Source: Calothrix sp. NIES-4101 (GTDB lineage: Bacteria; Cyanobacteriota; Cyanobacteriia; Cyanobacteriales; Nostocaceae). Taken from it: a stretch of DNA of 64,000 nt. The notes beneath the pieces are model-generated. The model saw only the letters and a program-made list of their open reading frames with translations, did not search any database and had not been told where the DNA came from. The position numbers were made by a program, and so were the translations under genes. How positions within the stretch are numbered: the first letter of the stretch is position 1; every line of letters starts with the position of its first letter. Location: positions 4,650,001-4,714,000 of the forward strand of contig AP018280.1 in NCBI GenBank assembly GCA_004296455.1, in the 5' to 3' direction. Positions 37,789 through 46,591 of the stretch are shown piece after piece.

Positions 37789-38359
37789 ACAAAATATCTG
37801 CTAGCATCTACCTTTGATTTTCTTAACCAGTTCATCGGCAATTCTCAGCAAAAACTCATAAAACTAAAAGTAAATTAGATTTAAATTAAACTAGGCTCCT
37901 TGGATAGTTAGTTATTTTTATATTGCAGAATCTATACTGGGATAGGTGTTCGCACTTATCACCAGATTTTTTATATATTTTATGATAAAAAGATATACAG
38001 ATAGAAATGCAATCTAGTTTATCAGTTCCTTTTGCAGAAAATTATTGATCAAATGATCCAATTATTGGAGATAACTCACGTTTGATGATAGTACGTACTA
38101 TATACAGTGGCAATCACCAAGATAATGATAAAATTTATGTTAGAGGCTATTTCACAACTAAAGCTTAATACCAAAGAAACTTCATTGCTGGAATTTAAGT
38201 ATCCAGTATAATCCTAATTATTTGCTGATAAACCCACTTTTTCCTGACGGGATTCAGCTTACATGAACACTTGAAAAGTTTCTCTGAGAAGAAGATTACC
38301 CTTGAAATTATTCTTCCAATCCAAAATCTCAAACCTCAAATATCTAACCGAAAATTTCC
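37789..38359. other. Intergenic region upstream of arsM
   Basis: 571 bp of AT-rich sequence. I see no ORF, no strong hairpin and no ArsR-type operator that I could defend. Confidence 0.35.
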
Positions 38360-39328
38360 ATGACTTATCTCGAAACCGCCGCCAACTTCTATAGTGAAGT
38401 CGCCCAAACCCCTCAAATCGGATTATGTTGTGTTCAAAGTACATCCCTTCAGCTACCAGGATTAAAAATTCCTCGGAAAATGCGGGAAATGAATTATGGT
38501 TGTGGTACAACAGTTCATCCTACAGAACTGAGTAACCAACCAACCGTTTTATATATCGGAGTTGGAGGAGGTTTAGAAGCCTTACAATTTGCCTACTTTT
38601 CCCGTCGTCCTGGTGCTATTATTGCGATCGATCCAGTTGCAGAAATGCGCGAAGCTGCTAAAAGTAATCTAGAAATCGCTGTCCCAGAAAATCCTTGGTT
38701 CGACACAAGTTTTGTGGAAATTCGTGCAGGTGATGCTTTTAATTTACCTGTTGCTGATGCTTCAGTTGACATAGTCGCTCAAAATTGCCTTTTCAATATT
38801 TTTGAACCCGAAGATTTAAACCGTGCATTAACAGAAGCATATCGAGTCTTGAAACCAGGTGGACGTTTGCAAATGAGTGATCCAATTTCGACTTGTCGAA
38901 TACCTTCACATTTACAACAAGATGAACGTTTGCGGGCGATGTGTTTATCAGGCGCACTTACCTATGAAGAATATATTCAAAAAATCATAAATGTTGGATT
39001 TGGTCAAGTAGAAATTCGTGCCCGTCGTCCCTATAGATTATTGAATGCTCAAACTTATAATTTATCCGAACATTTACTTTTAGAAAGTCTGGATTCTGTC
39101 TCATTTAAAGTTCCTATACCCAGTGATGGGGCTTGTGTTTTCACTGGGAAAACAGCAATTTATGCAGGTGCAGATAATTACTTTGATGATGGTGATGGAC
39201 ATATTCTCCAGCCTGGACTTCCCTTGTCTGTTTGCGATAAAACAGCCGCCAAATTCGCTAAAAATATGTCAGAACAAATTATGGTTACTGATTCCACGTG
39301 GCATTATGACGGTGGAGGTTGTTGTTAG
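38360..39328 (+). CDS. arsM: Arsenite methyltransferase of arsenosugar synthesis
   Basis: A 322-residue SAM-dependent methyltransferase. It has the cyanobacterial ArsM layout: N-terminal FYSEVAQTPQIGLCCVQST (paired Cys), REMNYGCGTTVHP, SAM motif I VLYIGVGGGLEALQFAYFSR, and AYRVLKPGGRLQMSDP with downstream Cys (STCRIPS, LRAMCLSGALT). A C-terminal extension ends YDGGGCC. It transfers methyl groups from SAM to trivalent arsenic, giving the dimethylarsenic precursor used by ArsS. arsS follows in the same direction but is now 2.85 kb away because of an inserted IS. Confidence 0.92.
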   Translation: MTYLETAANFYSEVAQTPQIGLCCVQSTSLQLPGLKIPRKMREMNYGCGTTVHPTELSNQPTVLYIGVGGGLEALQFAYFSRRPGAIIAIDPVAEMREAAKSNLEIAVPENPWFDTSFVEIRAGDAFNLPVADASVDIVAQNCLFNIFEPEDLNRALTEAYRVLKPGGRLQMSDPISTCRIPSHLQQDERLRAMCLSGALTYEEYIQKIINVGFGQVEIRARRPYRLLNAQTYNLSEHLLLESLDSVSFKVPIPSDGACVFTGKTAIYAGADNYFDDGDGHILQPGLPLSVCDKTAAKFAKNMSEQIMVTDSTWHYDGGGCC

Positions 39329-40505
39329 TAATTGTTAAGTTAGTTGGTTCTTCAGGAAGTTTTATGGAGTAAACAAATTAAATCCTGATTGTAAGATAGT
39401 AAAAATATAAAAGCTAAAGCTGTAATTACTGCTAAATAAGGCTTTAATAAATATAAACTATGTTGTAATAAGCCAATCAAGATATTTTATACTAGAAAAG
39501 TAAAATTTTAGGGGTGGCTATGAAATTTCCTGTAGAACAAATACTAAATCTTCCCGACATGAAAGTATTAGATTTTCAGGAAATAGAAGGGGGAGAAATT
39601 ATTATTACAATAGAAAAAGATGTAAAATACTCGACTTGCCCGCACTGTGGAAAGCCGACTTATAGTATACACCAAAGTCATTGGCGAATGATTCATGATT
39701 TACCTTGGAATAAAAAACCAGTACTGTTAAGAATGAATCGCCGCCAATTTAAATGCCACAAGTGTAAAAAAGTGTTTAGCGAGCAGCTAGATTTTATAGA
39801 CAAAAGTACATGTTATACGAAACGACTAGCACTCGATATAGTTGAGCAAGTATTGAATAGTAACGTTCATAGTGTTGCCAAGAGAAATGGATTGAGTGAT
39901 GACGAAGTAGAGTCAATGCTAAAAAAGCAGGTATCACAGATATTAAATATCAACCTAAGTCAGGTGAGAAGAATAGGAATAGATGAAATAGCATTAGTAA
40001 AAGGGCAAGGTAATTACTTGGCAGTAATAGTAGATTTAGATACTCGTAAACCAATTGAGATAGTGTGTTCGAGGAGAATAGAGGATATCCGCGAAGTGCT
40101 TATCGGTTGGGGAGTTGAGGTATTAGAAAGAATAGAAGAAGTAAGTATTGATCTCTGGAAAGCCTATAAAAACTTAGTAGAAGAACTAATGCCAAATGCC
40201 AATATCACAGCAGACAGATTTCATGTGATGAAACAGGTGAATGAAGAATTAGATAGTATGCGTAAAGCAGAGAAGAAAGCGGCAATGTCTTTAGAAGACA
40301 AATCAGAAAAAGCTCATAAATTAGAAGCTTTAAGTAAAAGTAAATATAGCTTGCTTAAAAACCAAGATGACTTAAATGAAAAGCAAAAAGATAAATTAGA
40401 ATCAGTGTTAAAAGTATCACCAAAGCTTGGAAAAATGCCTGACGGGGCGACAAAACAGTCTAGAAAGCTTATTTGGTAAAGAGTGTAGCGATTCGTGGTA
40501 AGAAA

Positions 40506-40538
40506 AGATAGGTCTAGTTATGTCAAGAAGACCTATCT
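40506..40538 (+). promoter_or_regulatory. Hairpin ending one base before the nested transposase start codon
   Basis: Perfect 10-bp arms AGATAGGTCT (40506-40515) and AGACCTATCT (40529-40538) with a 13-nt loop end immediately before ATG 40540. In a transcript entering from outside, the stem would occlude the ribosome site. This is the known self-limiting arrangement of IS10/IS50-type elements. Function here is inferred. Confidence 0.5.
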
Positions 40539-40539
40539 A

Positions 40540-41688
40540 ATGATAATGTTGCCTGAATTGTACCAAAAACATTTAAAAAGTCAACTCAGCCTTGCGGATT
40601 ACATCTTTCTTAAAATTTTGATTGCCCTGCTGCAATCAATTAAAAAAGTTAGTTTGGAAACCTTAGCTACAGTTCTACCAATTCCAATTACATTTGAAAG
40701 CCGGAGAAAGAGAATACAGAGGTTTCTATCATTACCAAACCTCTCAATTGAAAAAATTTGGTTCCCGATTGTTACCACATGGTTAGAGACAGAATTCACC
40801 TCCGAAAAAATAGTTCATGTAGTAATTGACCGTACAAATTGGGCTTGTGTAAATTTGTTTATGGTTAGTGTTGTTTGGGATAAAAGAGCGTTTCCAGTAT
40901 ATTTTGAATTATTACCCAAATTAGGTAGTAGTAATATTAATGAACAAACAGCAATTATTTCTAAAGTTTTACCAGTTTTCAAAAATCATAAAATTTGCGT
41001 ATTAGGAGACCGAGAATTTTGTTCGATAAAACTGGCAAACTGGCTTAGAGAAAGAAGCATTTACTTCTGTCTTCGTATTAAAAAGAATCATTTAGTTGAG
41101 ATGCAAACAGATATTTGGTTAGAATTAAATGAGCTAGGATTATCTCCAGGTGTCTCTTTCTTTTTGAAAGGAGTAAAAGTTACAAAATCTCAAGGTTTTA
41201 CAAGCTTTAATCTTGCATGTAAATGGAAGCGGAAAATCTTGGGAGTGGCACCCGAAGAAGGATGGTTTATTTTAACAAATTTAGATAGTTTAGAGTCGGC
41301 GATCGCTTACTATAAAAAAAGATTTGATATTGAGGAAATGTTTCGAGACTTTAAGAGTGGTGGTTATAATCTAGAGGGGACTAATGTATCTGGTGAACGG
41401 TTAATTGTTCTAATTACATTGATTGCGATTGCTTACACTTCTGCCACAATTCAAGGACAAGAAATAAAACGTAAAGGAATACAGAAATATGTTGGTCGTG
41501 TTAAAGAATATGGGCGAACCCAAAGGCGACATAGCAGTTTTTATATCGGCTTATACGGCAATAATTGGGTCAATTTTATGGAACCTTGTATAGAATTAGT
41601 AACCGAATTAATGAAATTTAATATCAATAAGCGAAAGTATTATCAACGAGGATTGAGAGCTATGAGGCTTATTTTATCTGCCTCCTAG
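40540..41688 (+). CDS. IS4-type DDE transposase (nested element)
   Basis: A 382-residue transposase from ATG 40540 (MIMLPELYQKHLKSQLSLAD); an in-frame GTG at 40495 would lengthen it through the hairpin region and is unlikely. Catalytic residues: VVIDRTNWACVN (Asp), CVLGDREFCSIKLANWL (Asp) and the YREK-like YYKKRFDIEEMFRDFKSGGYN (Glu). The gene is intact and on the same strand as the interrupted ISL3 gene. Confidence 0.9.
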   Translation: MIMLPELYQKHLKSQLSLADYIFLKILIALLQSIKKVSLETLATVLPIPITFESRRKRIQRFLSLPNLSIEKIWFPIVTTWLETEFTSEKIVHVVIDRTNWACVNLFMVSVVWDKRAFPVYFELLPKLGSSNINEQTAIISKVLPVFKNHKICVLGDREFCSIKLANWLRERSIYFCLRIKKNHLVEMQTDIWLELNELGLSPGVSFFLKGVKVTKSQGFTSFNLACKWKRKILGVAPEEGWFILTNLDSLESAIAYYKKRFDIEEMFRDFKSGGYNLEGTNVSGERLIVLITLIAIAYTSATIQGQEIKRKGIQKYVGRVKEYGRTQRRHSSFYIGLYGNNWVNFMEPCIELVTELMKFNINKRKYYQRGLRAMRLILSAS

Positions 41689-42179
41689 CGATTTTTGTCG
41701 CCCCGTCAGAAAAATGCACGAGCTTAAAGAGAAGTTCCGTGATATATTTCAAACAACTACATCTTGGGGAGATAGCATAACAAAATTATTAGATTGGATG
41801 TGTGAATCCGAATCATACTTTCCAAAAAGTCTAGGTACAATTGTTCGATGGTTTGGTGAAATAGTTGGTTATTTTGACGGTAGAACTACCAGTGGAGTAG
41901 TGGAAGGCATTAACAACAAGCTTAAATTGATTAAAAGACTTGGATATGGCTTTCGTAACTTTAGTAATTTTAGATTACGTAGCCTATTAAATTGGCATTT
42001 TAATGTTAATGCTCCATAAAATAGACCGAAGAACCAGTTAGTTTTAGGTAAAGTGCAATTACTGCTAACTTTCAGAGTTTATCTTCTGTCAAAATTATTT
42101 AGTAGTATTGTATATTTTATCTTGCCGACTTAATCATACTATTTTTCATATGTTTATTAATCAAAGATTCGTTTAAATA

Positions 42180-43169
42180 ATGCAACAAGAAATAGTATTT
42201 ACACCATTTGAGCAAAAAGCGAATTCTCAATTAACCAAACAGCAAATTACAGTTTTGCAGGTGAACTTAGGTAAACGTTGTAATCTTGCCTGTTCTCATT
42301 GTCATGTCGAAGCTAGCCCCCAACGAACTGAAGAATTATCTCCAGAAATATGTGAACAAATAATTGAATTAATTAATAAATTTCCACAAATTAAAATAGT
42401 TGATTTTACTGGTGGTGCGCCGGAAATGAACTATGGCTTTAAACCATTAGTAGAAGCTGCAAGAGAAAATCATAAACAAGTAATAGTCAGGTCAAATTTA
42501 ACTATTTATTTTGAAGCTGGATTTACTGATTTACCCGAATATTTTACCCAGCATCAAGTACGAGTTGTGGCTTCTTTACCCTGCTATTTAGCTGATAACG
42601 TTGATAAAATGCGTGGAAAAGGCGTATTTGATAAATCAATTCAAGCCTTACAATGGCTAAATAAACTTGGCTATAGTAGTAACCCAAATTTAATTTTAGA
42701 TTTGGTATATAATCCTCAACTACCCGTCAATGAAAACTTTTCTTTAACTCCTAACCAGGCAAAATTAGAAAGCGATTACAAAAAATTATTAAAAACTAAC
42801 TTTGATATTGTCTTCAATAATTTATTCACAATTACCAACCTACCAGTAGGTAGAACTAAATTCCACCTAGAACGGACTAAACTTTATCTTCCCTATCTAA
42901 AATTTCTTGAATCCCATTTTAATCCTGTAACTATAGATGGTTTAATGTGCCGCAATGAACTCTCTATTGATTATTTGGGTAATGTGTATGACTGCGACTT
43001 CAACCAGATGATGAACTTAGCCGCAAAAACCTCTAGTGGTGAAATTTTGACAGTAAAAAATTTACTAGCGTTAGGTAGTTTAGATGTCATTGAAAAAATA
43101 CAGACAGCTGCCTATTGTTACGGTTGTACGGCTGGTAGCGGTTCTAGTTGTGGTGGAGCCTTAGTATAA
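42180..43169 (+). CDS. arsS: Arsenosugar biosynthesis radical SAM protein
   Basis: A 329-residue radical SAM enzyme with the cluster motif CNLACSHCHVEA (Cx3Cx2C) near residue 35, the GGAPE motif (VDFTGGAPEMN) and a C-terminal cysteine-rich region (YDCDFNQMMN, YCYGCTAGSGSSCGG) for auxiliary Fe-S binding. ArsS is thought to join the 5'-deoxyadenosyl group to dimethylarsinous acid made by ArsM, the first committed arsenosugar step. The normal ArsM-ArsS operon is interrupted here by the composite IS at 39346-42035, so expression may now depend on a promoter in 42044-42179 or within the IS. Confidence 0.92.
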   Translation: MQQEIVFTPFEQKANSQLTKQQITVLQVNLGKRCNLACSHCHVEASPQRTEELSPEICEQIIELINKFPQIKIVDFTGGAPEMNYGFKPLVEAARENHKQVIVRSNLTIYFEAGFTDLPEYFTQHQVRVVASLPCYLADNVDKMRGKGVFDKSIQALQWLNKLGYSSNPNLILDLVYNPQLPVNENFSLTPNQAKLESDYKKLLKTNFDIVFNNLFTITNLPVGRTKFHLERTKLYLPYLKFLESHFNPVTIDGLMCRNELSIDYLGNVYDCDFNQMMNLAAKTSSGEILTVKNLLALGSLDVIEKIQTAAYCYGCTAGSGSSCGGALV

Positions 43170-43288
43170 ACTGCAGCACCAAACTCCAAATTGGCTACAT
43201 TCAACTTTTAGCGATATACATCTATGTGACAGTTTCACCTGCTCGTTACCAAAATTGTTACGGGCGATCGCTTGCCAATGAATGCGTT

Positions 43289-43364
43289 TAAAATTACCTA
43301 CAGTTATGCTTCTCACATTACCCCGAAAACCGTGGATCCCTCCTAAAAGCCACGGTTTTTATTT
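43289..43364 (+). ncRNA. Yfr1-like small RNA, copy 1 (divergent)
   Basis: A -10-like TAAAAT at 43289-43294 is followed by a short unpaired segment with CTTCTCACATTACCCC (43309-43324). A strong terminator hairpin AAAACCGTGG/CCACGGTTTT (43326-43335 with 43350-43359) then leads into T-rich sequence. The predicted transcript is about 43301-43364, roughly 60 nt. The layout of short leader, single-stranded CUCCUCACA-type core and 3' terminator is that of cyanobacterial Yfr1, but this core deviates by one base. The spacing matches copy 2 exactly. A conserved GTTACCAAAATTGTTAC lies 44 bp upstream of the -10. Confidence 0.55.
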
Positions 43365-43444
43365 TTCGCTTTTATTCCTTGGTTACAGCAAAAAAAACTT
43401 GTTACCAAAATTGTTACCAGGTCTGCTGTCCTCGGAATTGCCTC

Positions 43445-43513
43445 TATGATGATATGTAGTTAAGCTCCTCACATCACACTAAAAGCCGTGAAATATAATT
43501 TCACGGCTTTTTA
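43445..43513 (+). ncRNA. Yfr1-like small RNA, copy 2
   Basis: A -10-like TATGAT at 43445-43450 precedes CTCCTCACATCACAC (43465-43479), close to the ultra-conserved Yfr1 core ACUCCUCACACxxC. A 13-bp perfect terminator stem AAAAGCCGTGAAA/TTTCACGGCTTTT (43481-43493 with 43499-43511) follows and ends in T. The predicted RNA is about 43457-43513, close to the size of known Yfr1 (about 55-70 nt). Yfr1 is a trans-acting antisense regulator that pairs through the core. Copy 1 lies 156 bp upstream with the same promoter-to-core spacing. Confidence 0.68.
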
Positions 43514-43651
43514 CTAATATTAGTTGTCAAATATCCTTATTCTCCCGTTTACCCCTGGGATTTGCACTAAATTTACGAGTCGAAAACGCTAAAGCACAAC
43601 TACGAACAATTTCCTATTGCACCATTCATTTTGCTCTAGATAGTCCACTAC

Positions 43652-43764
43652 CAATACGGTTCAGTTAGGGAGAGGAAGGGTAAGAATAAGACTTAATCAC
43701 CTATACGCTGTTGATTCTAAAAGCTAACCGCTAATAGCCATTTTTGCTTAACCGAACCGTATTG
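43652..43764. mobile_element. 113-bp MITE-like element with a near-perfect 10-bp target duplication
   Basis: Left end CAATACGGTTCAGTTAGG (43652) and right end CTTAACCGAACCGTATTG (to 43764) are inverted with 16 of 18 matches. The flanks AGTCCACTAC (43642-43651) and AGTTCACTAC (43765-43774) match at 9 of 10. There is no coding capacity. Together with the two small-RNA units it fills most of the 787-bp gap between arsS and the next gene. Confidence 0.7.
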
Positions 43765-43956
43765 AGTTCACTACAGTGCTACAGTGCTTAATTTTTGTCA
43801 TAAACCAAATCTGATTTCTATATCTATATGCTTGAGTATAAATCTTGAAATTAGTCATAGAGATTTCCGAAATAATCTAATGGGAATTTGAAGTCATTAC
43901 CATCAACAAAAATATAGACTCATCCAATTTCTCTACTAATTTTCAAGGATATAATA

Positions 43957-44589
43957 ATGGCTTACACTGCTTATATTTCTACCAAAGAAGGTGATAATCT
44001 CAGCGTTCGTAATCGTGCCAATGGCGACGTTGTCACATCTTTAACTAACGGCACAGAAGTAACAGTAATCAGTGAACCTATATTTGCTGGTTCGAGAAAT
44101 TGGGTACAGATTGGCACAAATCGCTGGGTTGCCCATGAATTTTTAACAGTGATTCGGAGTGCAAAATTAGTAGCCAAAAGAACTACAGAAACTATTAACG
44201 GTTTAAGAATATATCAAACTAGATTAATTGATGGCACTGGTAAAGTAATTAATACAGTTCGTGCAGTTTCTGGTCGCGCAAATAAACAAACACCATCGCA
44301 TATAGCCGGTTCACAAACACCCTTACCATTTGGTATTTATAAATTTGATTTTCTTGGTTCAGTTGAATTTAAAGGTGGAGAATTTGGTGGTGTTTGGTCA
44401 CCAGTCACACCAATTTTTAAAACTGGACGTTCGGAAATTGGCGTTCACTACGATCCATCGGCTTTATTAAACAACGCCGATAGTGGTACGGCTGGGTGTT
44501 TTGCCACTCCAACTACTAAAGAAAAAGATATTATGACTAACTTTATTCGTACTTATAAACCGACCCATTTAATTGTTTATGAAGGTTAA
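43957..44589 (+). CDS. SH3-domain protein with an L,D-transpeptidase (YkuD)-like C-terminal half
   Basis: A 210-residue protein. Residues 1-65 look like a bacterial SH3 domain (GDNLSVRNRANGDVVTSLTN, then VQIGTNRWVAHEFL). Residues about 80-208 resemble YkuD: LPFGIYKF, then IGVHYDPSALLNNADSGTAG and CFATPT, giving the His...Ser/Thr-x-GC signature of cysteine transpeptidases. No signal peptide is present, which is unusual for a wall enzyme, so it may act on another substrate or be exported unconventionally. It is preceded by the MITE and faces petA. Confidence 0.6.
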   Translation: MAYTAYISTKEGDNLSVRNRANGDVVTSLTNGTEVTVISEPIFAGSRNWVQIGTNRWVAHEFLTVIRSAKLVAKRTTETINGLRIYQTRLIDGTGKVINTVRAVSGRANKQTPSHIAGSQTPLPFGIYKFDFLGSVEFKGGEFGGVWSPVTPIFKTGRSEIGVHYDPSALLNNADSGTAGCFATPTTKEKDIMTNFIRTYKPTHLIVYEG

Positions 44590-44654
44590 TTCTTCCATAA
44601 TCAATCTAAACCAATAATTCAGTAATTAATAATTTTTTGTGCAGATAATAGGAA

Positions 44655-44675
44655 AGACAGGCAAGATACCTGTCT
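44655..44675 (-). terminator. Hairpin between convergent genes, likely petCA terminator
   Basis: A 7-bp stem AGACAGG/CCTGTCT with loop CAAGATA lies 44-64 bp past the petA stop. On the minus strand it is followed by TTTCCTATT. It may serve both convergent genes. Confidence 0.45.
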
Positions 44676-44718
44676 CACGAAATAATAATTGAACTTAATA
44701 ATTGCACCTGTCCAAAGC

Positions 44719-45720
44719 TTAGAAATTCATCTCAGCAGCTTGGACTTTTTCTACTTGTTTCTTCTTCAAAACTAGCATTATTTGTGCCAGCATAATCAAA
44801 GAAACAAATGCAACTAACCAACCAATGCGACTAGCATCTTGTAATACGATTTCGGCATCTTTTTGACCGAAACCGCCAACATTAGGATTATTAGTGAGTG
44901 CTTCACCAGTTTTTACAGCTTGTCCTTCCGATACAATTAGTTCGGGGCCAGCAGGTATAGTTTCAGTAACAGTTTCTCCAGATTCAGTCTGGATGGTTAC
45001 TGCATACTTAACGTTACCGTCGCTGTCTTCTTCTTTAGCAATTTTGCTAATAGTACCGGCAGCAGAAGCAGTGTATTGATTGTTGTTACTCTTTTCACCT
45101 GTAGGGTAAACCTGTCCGCGTCCGCGATTTGCGCCCAAGTGAACCGAATATTTCCCAAATTGAATACTTTTATCGGTAGCAGGATTGGGGGAAAGAACGG
45201 GGAAAACGATTTCTTGGTATTGCTCACCAGGCAAAGGCCCAACGATAATCACGTTATCTTTACCTTCTCCGTAGGATTGGAAGTAAGTATCGCCTACTTC
45301 TTCCTTTAATTCTTCGGAAATGCGGTCTTCTGGGGCAATCTTAAAGCCTTCGGGAAGCATTAATACTGCGCCAACGTTCAAACCAACTTTAGAACCGTCA
45401 GCACCAACCTGTTGCACCTTAGTATCGTAGGGAATCTTTACAACTGCTTTAAAGACAGTGTCAGGTAAAACAGATTGAGGAACTTCAACTTCAGCTGGTT
45501 TTTGAGCAAGGTGACAGTTTGCACAAACAATCCTTCCTGTCGGTTCACGAGGAGTTTCGGGGTAGGTTTGCTGCGCCCAGAAGGGATACGCTTCGGCGGC
45601 TTGGGGTGATGCGATCGCGCTAGCAAAGAAGAATGTAACAACTGCGATCGCAACTAGCAATGATTTTGCCATTGCTTTCATGGCGGACTGAAACCGCGTC
45701 GTCGTGCAAGATTTTCTCAT
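44719..45720 (-). CDS. petA: Cytochrome f (cytochrome b6f complex)
   Basis: A 333-residue precursor. The signal ends at AAEA, and the mature chain starts [18 protein letters not shown]; its N-terminal Tyr is the unusual sixth heme ligand. The c-type heme motif [11 protein letters not shown] follows. The C-terminal transmembrane helix ([20 protein letters not shown]) ends in [14 protein letters not shown]. It carries electrons from the Rieske protein to plastocyanin or cytochrome c6 in the thylakoid lumen. It lies 36 bp behind petC on the same strand, the standard petC-petA operon. Confidence 0.98.
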   Translation of the reverse strand: MRKSCTTTRFQSAMKAMAKSLLVAIAVVTFFFASAIASPQAAEAYPFWAQQTYPETPREPTGRIVCANCHLAQKPAEVEVPQSVLPDTVFKAVVKIPYDTKVQQVGADGSKVGLNVGAVLMLPEGFKIAPEDRISEELKEEVGDTYFQSYGEGKDNVIIVGPLPGEQYQEIVFPVLSPNPATDKSIQFGKYSVHLGANRGRGQVYPTGEKSNNNQYTASAAGTISKIAKEEDSDGNVKYAVTIQTESGETVTETIPAGPELIVSEGQAVKTGEALTNNPNVGGFGQKDAEIVLQDASRIGWLVAFVSLIMLAQIMLVLKKKQVEKVQAAEMNF

Positions 45721-45756
45721 CTCTATAAGGACTACTATTTTGTCTCTAACTAGTTA

Positions 45757-46296
45757 TTAAGCCCACCAAGGTTCTTCGCCTGTACGGAAGTCGGTTTCTG
45801 TCCAAGGCGTAAGCAGGATTTTGTCATCCTGTACGGCAGCATGGCTCAATGCCAAAGACCTTGGTGCAGGACCGCGAACTACTTTACCAGTTGCATCATA
45901 CTGCGAACCGTGGCAAGGACATTTAAATTTGTTTTCTGCGGCGTTCCAGGGTACAACGCAACCCAAGTGGGTACACACTGCGTTAATACCATAATCTGTA
46001 ATAGCTTCCTTGCTTTCGACGACAATATATGTAGGGTCTCCCTTAAGTCCTTGAACGAGAGTGCGATCGCCTACATTATGGCTATCGAGAAACTTGCTGA
46101 CGAGGACATCGTTACCCAATTCGTCTTTTGCTGTGGCTCCACCACCAGCGCCACCACTAGCAGGGGGAATAAAATACTTAACGACGGGATACAATGCTCC
46201 CAGAGCAACTCCTGTCACAGTTCCGAACGTCAAAAGGTTCATGAACTGCCGTCGCCCCATATCGGGCACGTCCATTGATTCAGAAAATTGAGCCAT
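45757..46296 (-). CDS. petC: Rieske iron-sulfur protein of cytochrome b6f
   Basis: The ATG at 46296 ([20 protein letters not shown]) gives the usual 179 residues; the longer frame to 46494 adds 66 residues not found in the family. It has a twin-arginine signal-anchor ([20 protein letters not shown]), a Gly-rich hinge ([15 protein letters not shown]) and the two cluster motifs [10 protein letters not shown] and CPCHGSQYD. It moves electrons from plastoquinol to cytochrome f. The TatC component needed for its insertion is encoded at 46985-47779. Confidence 0.98.
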   Translation of the reverse strand: MAQFSESMDVPDMGRRQFMNLLTFGTVTGVALGALYPVVKYFIPPASGGAGGGATAKDELGNDVLVSKFLDSHNVGDRTLVQGLKGDPTYIVVESKEAITDYGINAVCTHLGCVVPWNAAENKFKCPCHGSQYDATGKVVRGPAPRSLALSHAAVQDDKILLTPWTETDFRTGEEPWWA

Positions 46297-46591
46297 AATC
46301 CGAGCGTTCTTTGTGTATTTTGTTAACAAATTGGACCAGAGTTCTAGCACTTTTTGAAACTCTTGTCCCAAATTAAAAGATGCCAAGACCCACAAATCCG
46401 CACAGCAGTTGCCACAAAGAAGAGAAACTTCGCAGTTCACTGCCTCTAGAATTTTCTCTTCAGAGATTATGCTCTCTAAAGATATATCTAGCATCTTTTA
46501 TGGTAGCATTACATTTCTTTATATTCTTATCATACTTGAGTTACGCAATTTAACATCATCACGAATTGTAAAATTGTAGTTAGGTAAATAT

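Larger units (their letters stand above)
40439..41709 (+). mobile_element. IS4-type insertion sequence nested inside the ISL3 transposase gene
   Basis: A 1271-bp element with perfect 17-bp inverted repeats CTGACGGGGCGACAAAA (40439-40455) and its complement at 41693-41709. It is flanked by the identical 8-bp duplication AAAAATGC (40431-40438 and 41710-41717). It carries one intact transposase gene. Perfect ends and duplication suggest a recent event, later than the ISL3 insertion. Confidence 0.95.
39520..42019 (+). pseudogene. ISL3-family transposase gene, split by an insertion
   Basis: The N-terminal part (39520-40438) carries the zinc-finger region (CPHCGKPTYSIHQ, CHKCKKVFSEQ) and catalytic motifs (IGIDEIALVKGQGNYLAV, SIDLWKAYKNLV, ADRFHVMKQVNEELD). 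The C-terminal part (41717-42019) has GRTTSGVVEGINNKLKLIKR with the catalytic Glu. Joining base 40438 to 41718, that is, deleting the inner IS and one AAAAATGC copy, restores one continuous frame (GKM then HELKEKFRDIF) of about 406 residues. So the gene was intact until the second insertion. Confidence 0.93.
39346..42035 (+). mobile_element. ISL3-family insertion sequence, interrupted by an internal IS4-type element
   Basis: The outer inverted repeats begin GGTTCTTCAGGAAGTTTTAT (39346) and, read inward from 42035, GGTTCTTCGGTCTATTTTAT. They are flanked by identical 8-bp AGTTAGTT (39338-39345 and 42036-42043), the duplication length typical of ISL3. Removing the inner element (40439-41709) and one copy of its 8-bp duplication leaves about 1.41 kb, a normal ISL3 size. 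It sits just 17 bp past the arsM stop, between arsM and arsS. Confidence 0.95.

Noticed and set aside
38259-38510. Minus-strand ORF overlapping the arsM start
   Set aside because: It lies mostly within arsM and its promoter region and shows no recognisable family.
40495-40540. GTG start for the nested IS4-type transposase
   Set aside because: It would translate through the regulatory hairpin and adds residues with no family likeness; ATG 40540 fits better.
46296-46494. N-terminal extension of petC by 66 residues
   Set aside because: Rieske proteins of cyanobacteria are about 179 residues and begin at MAQFSESM; the extension does not resemble any transit sequence.
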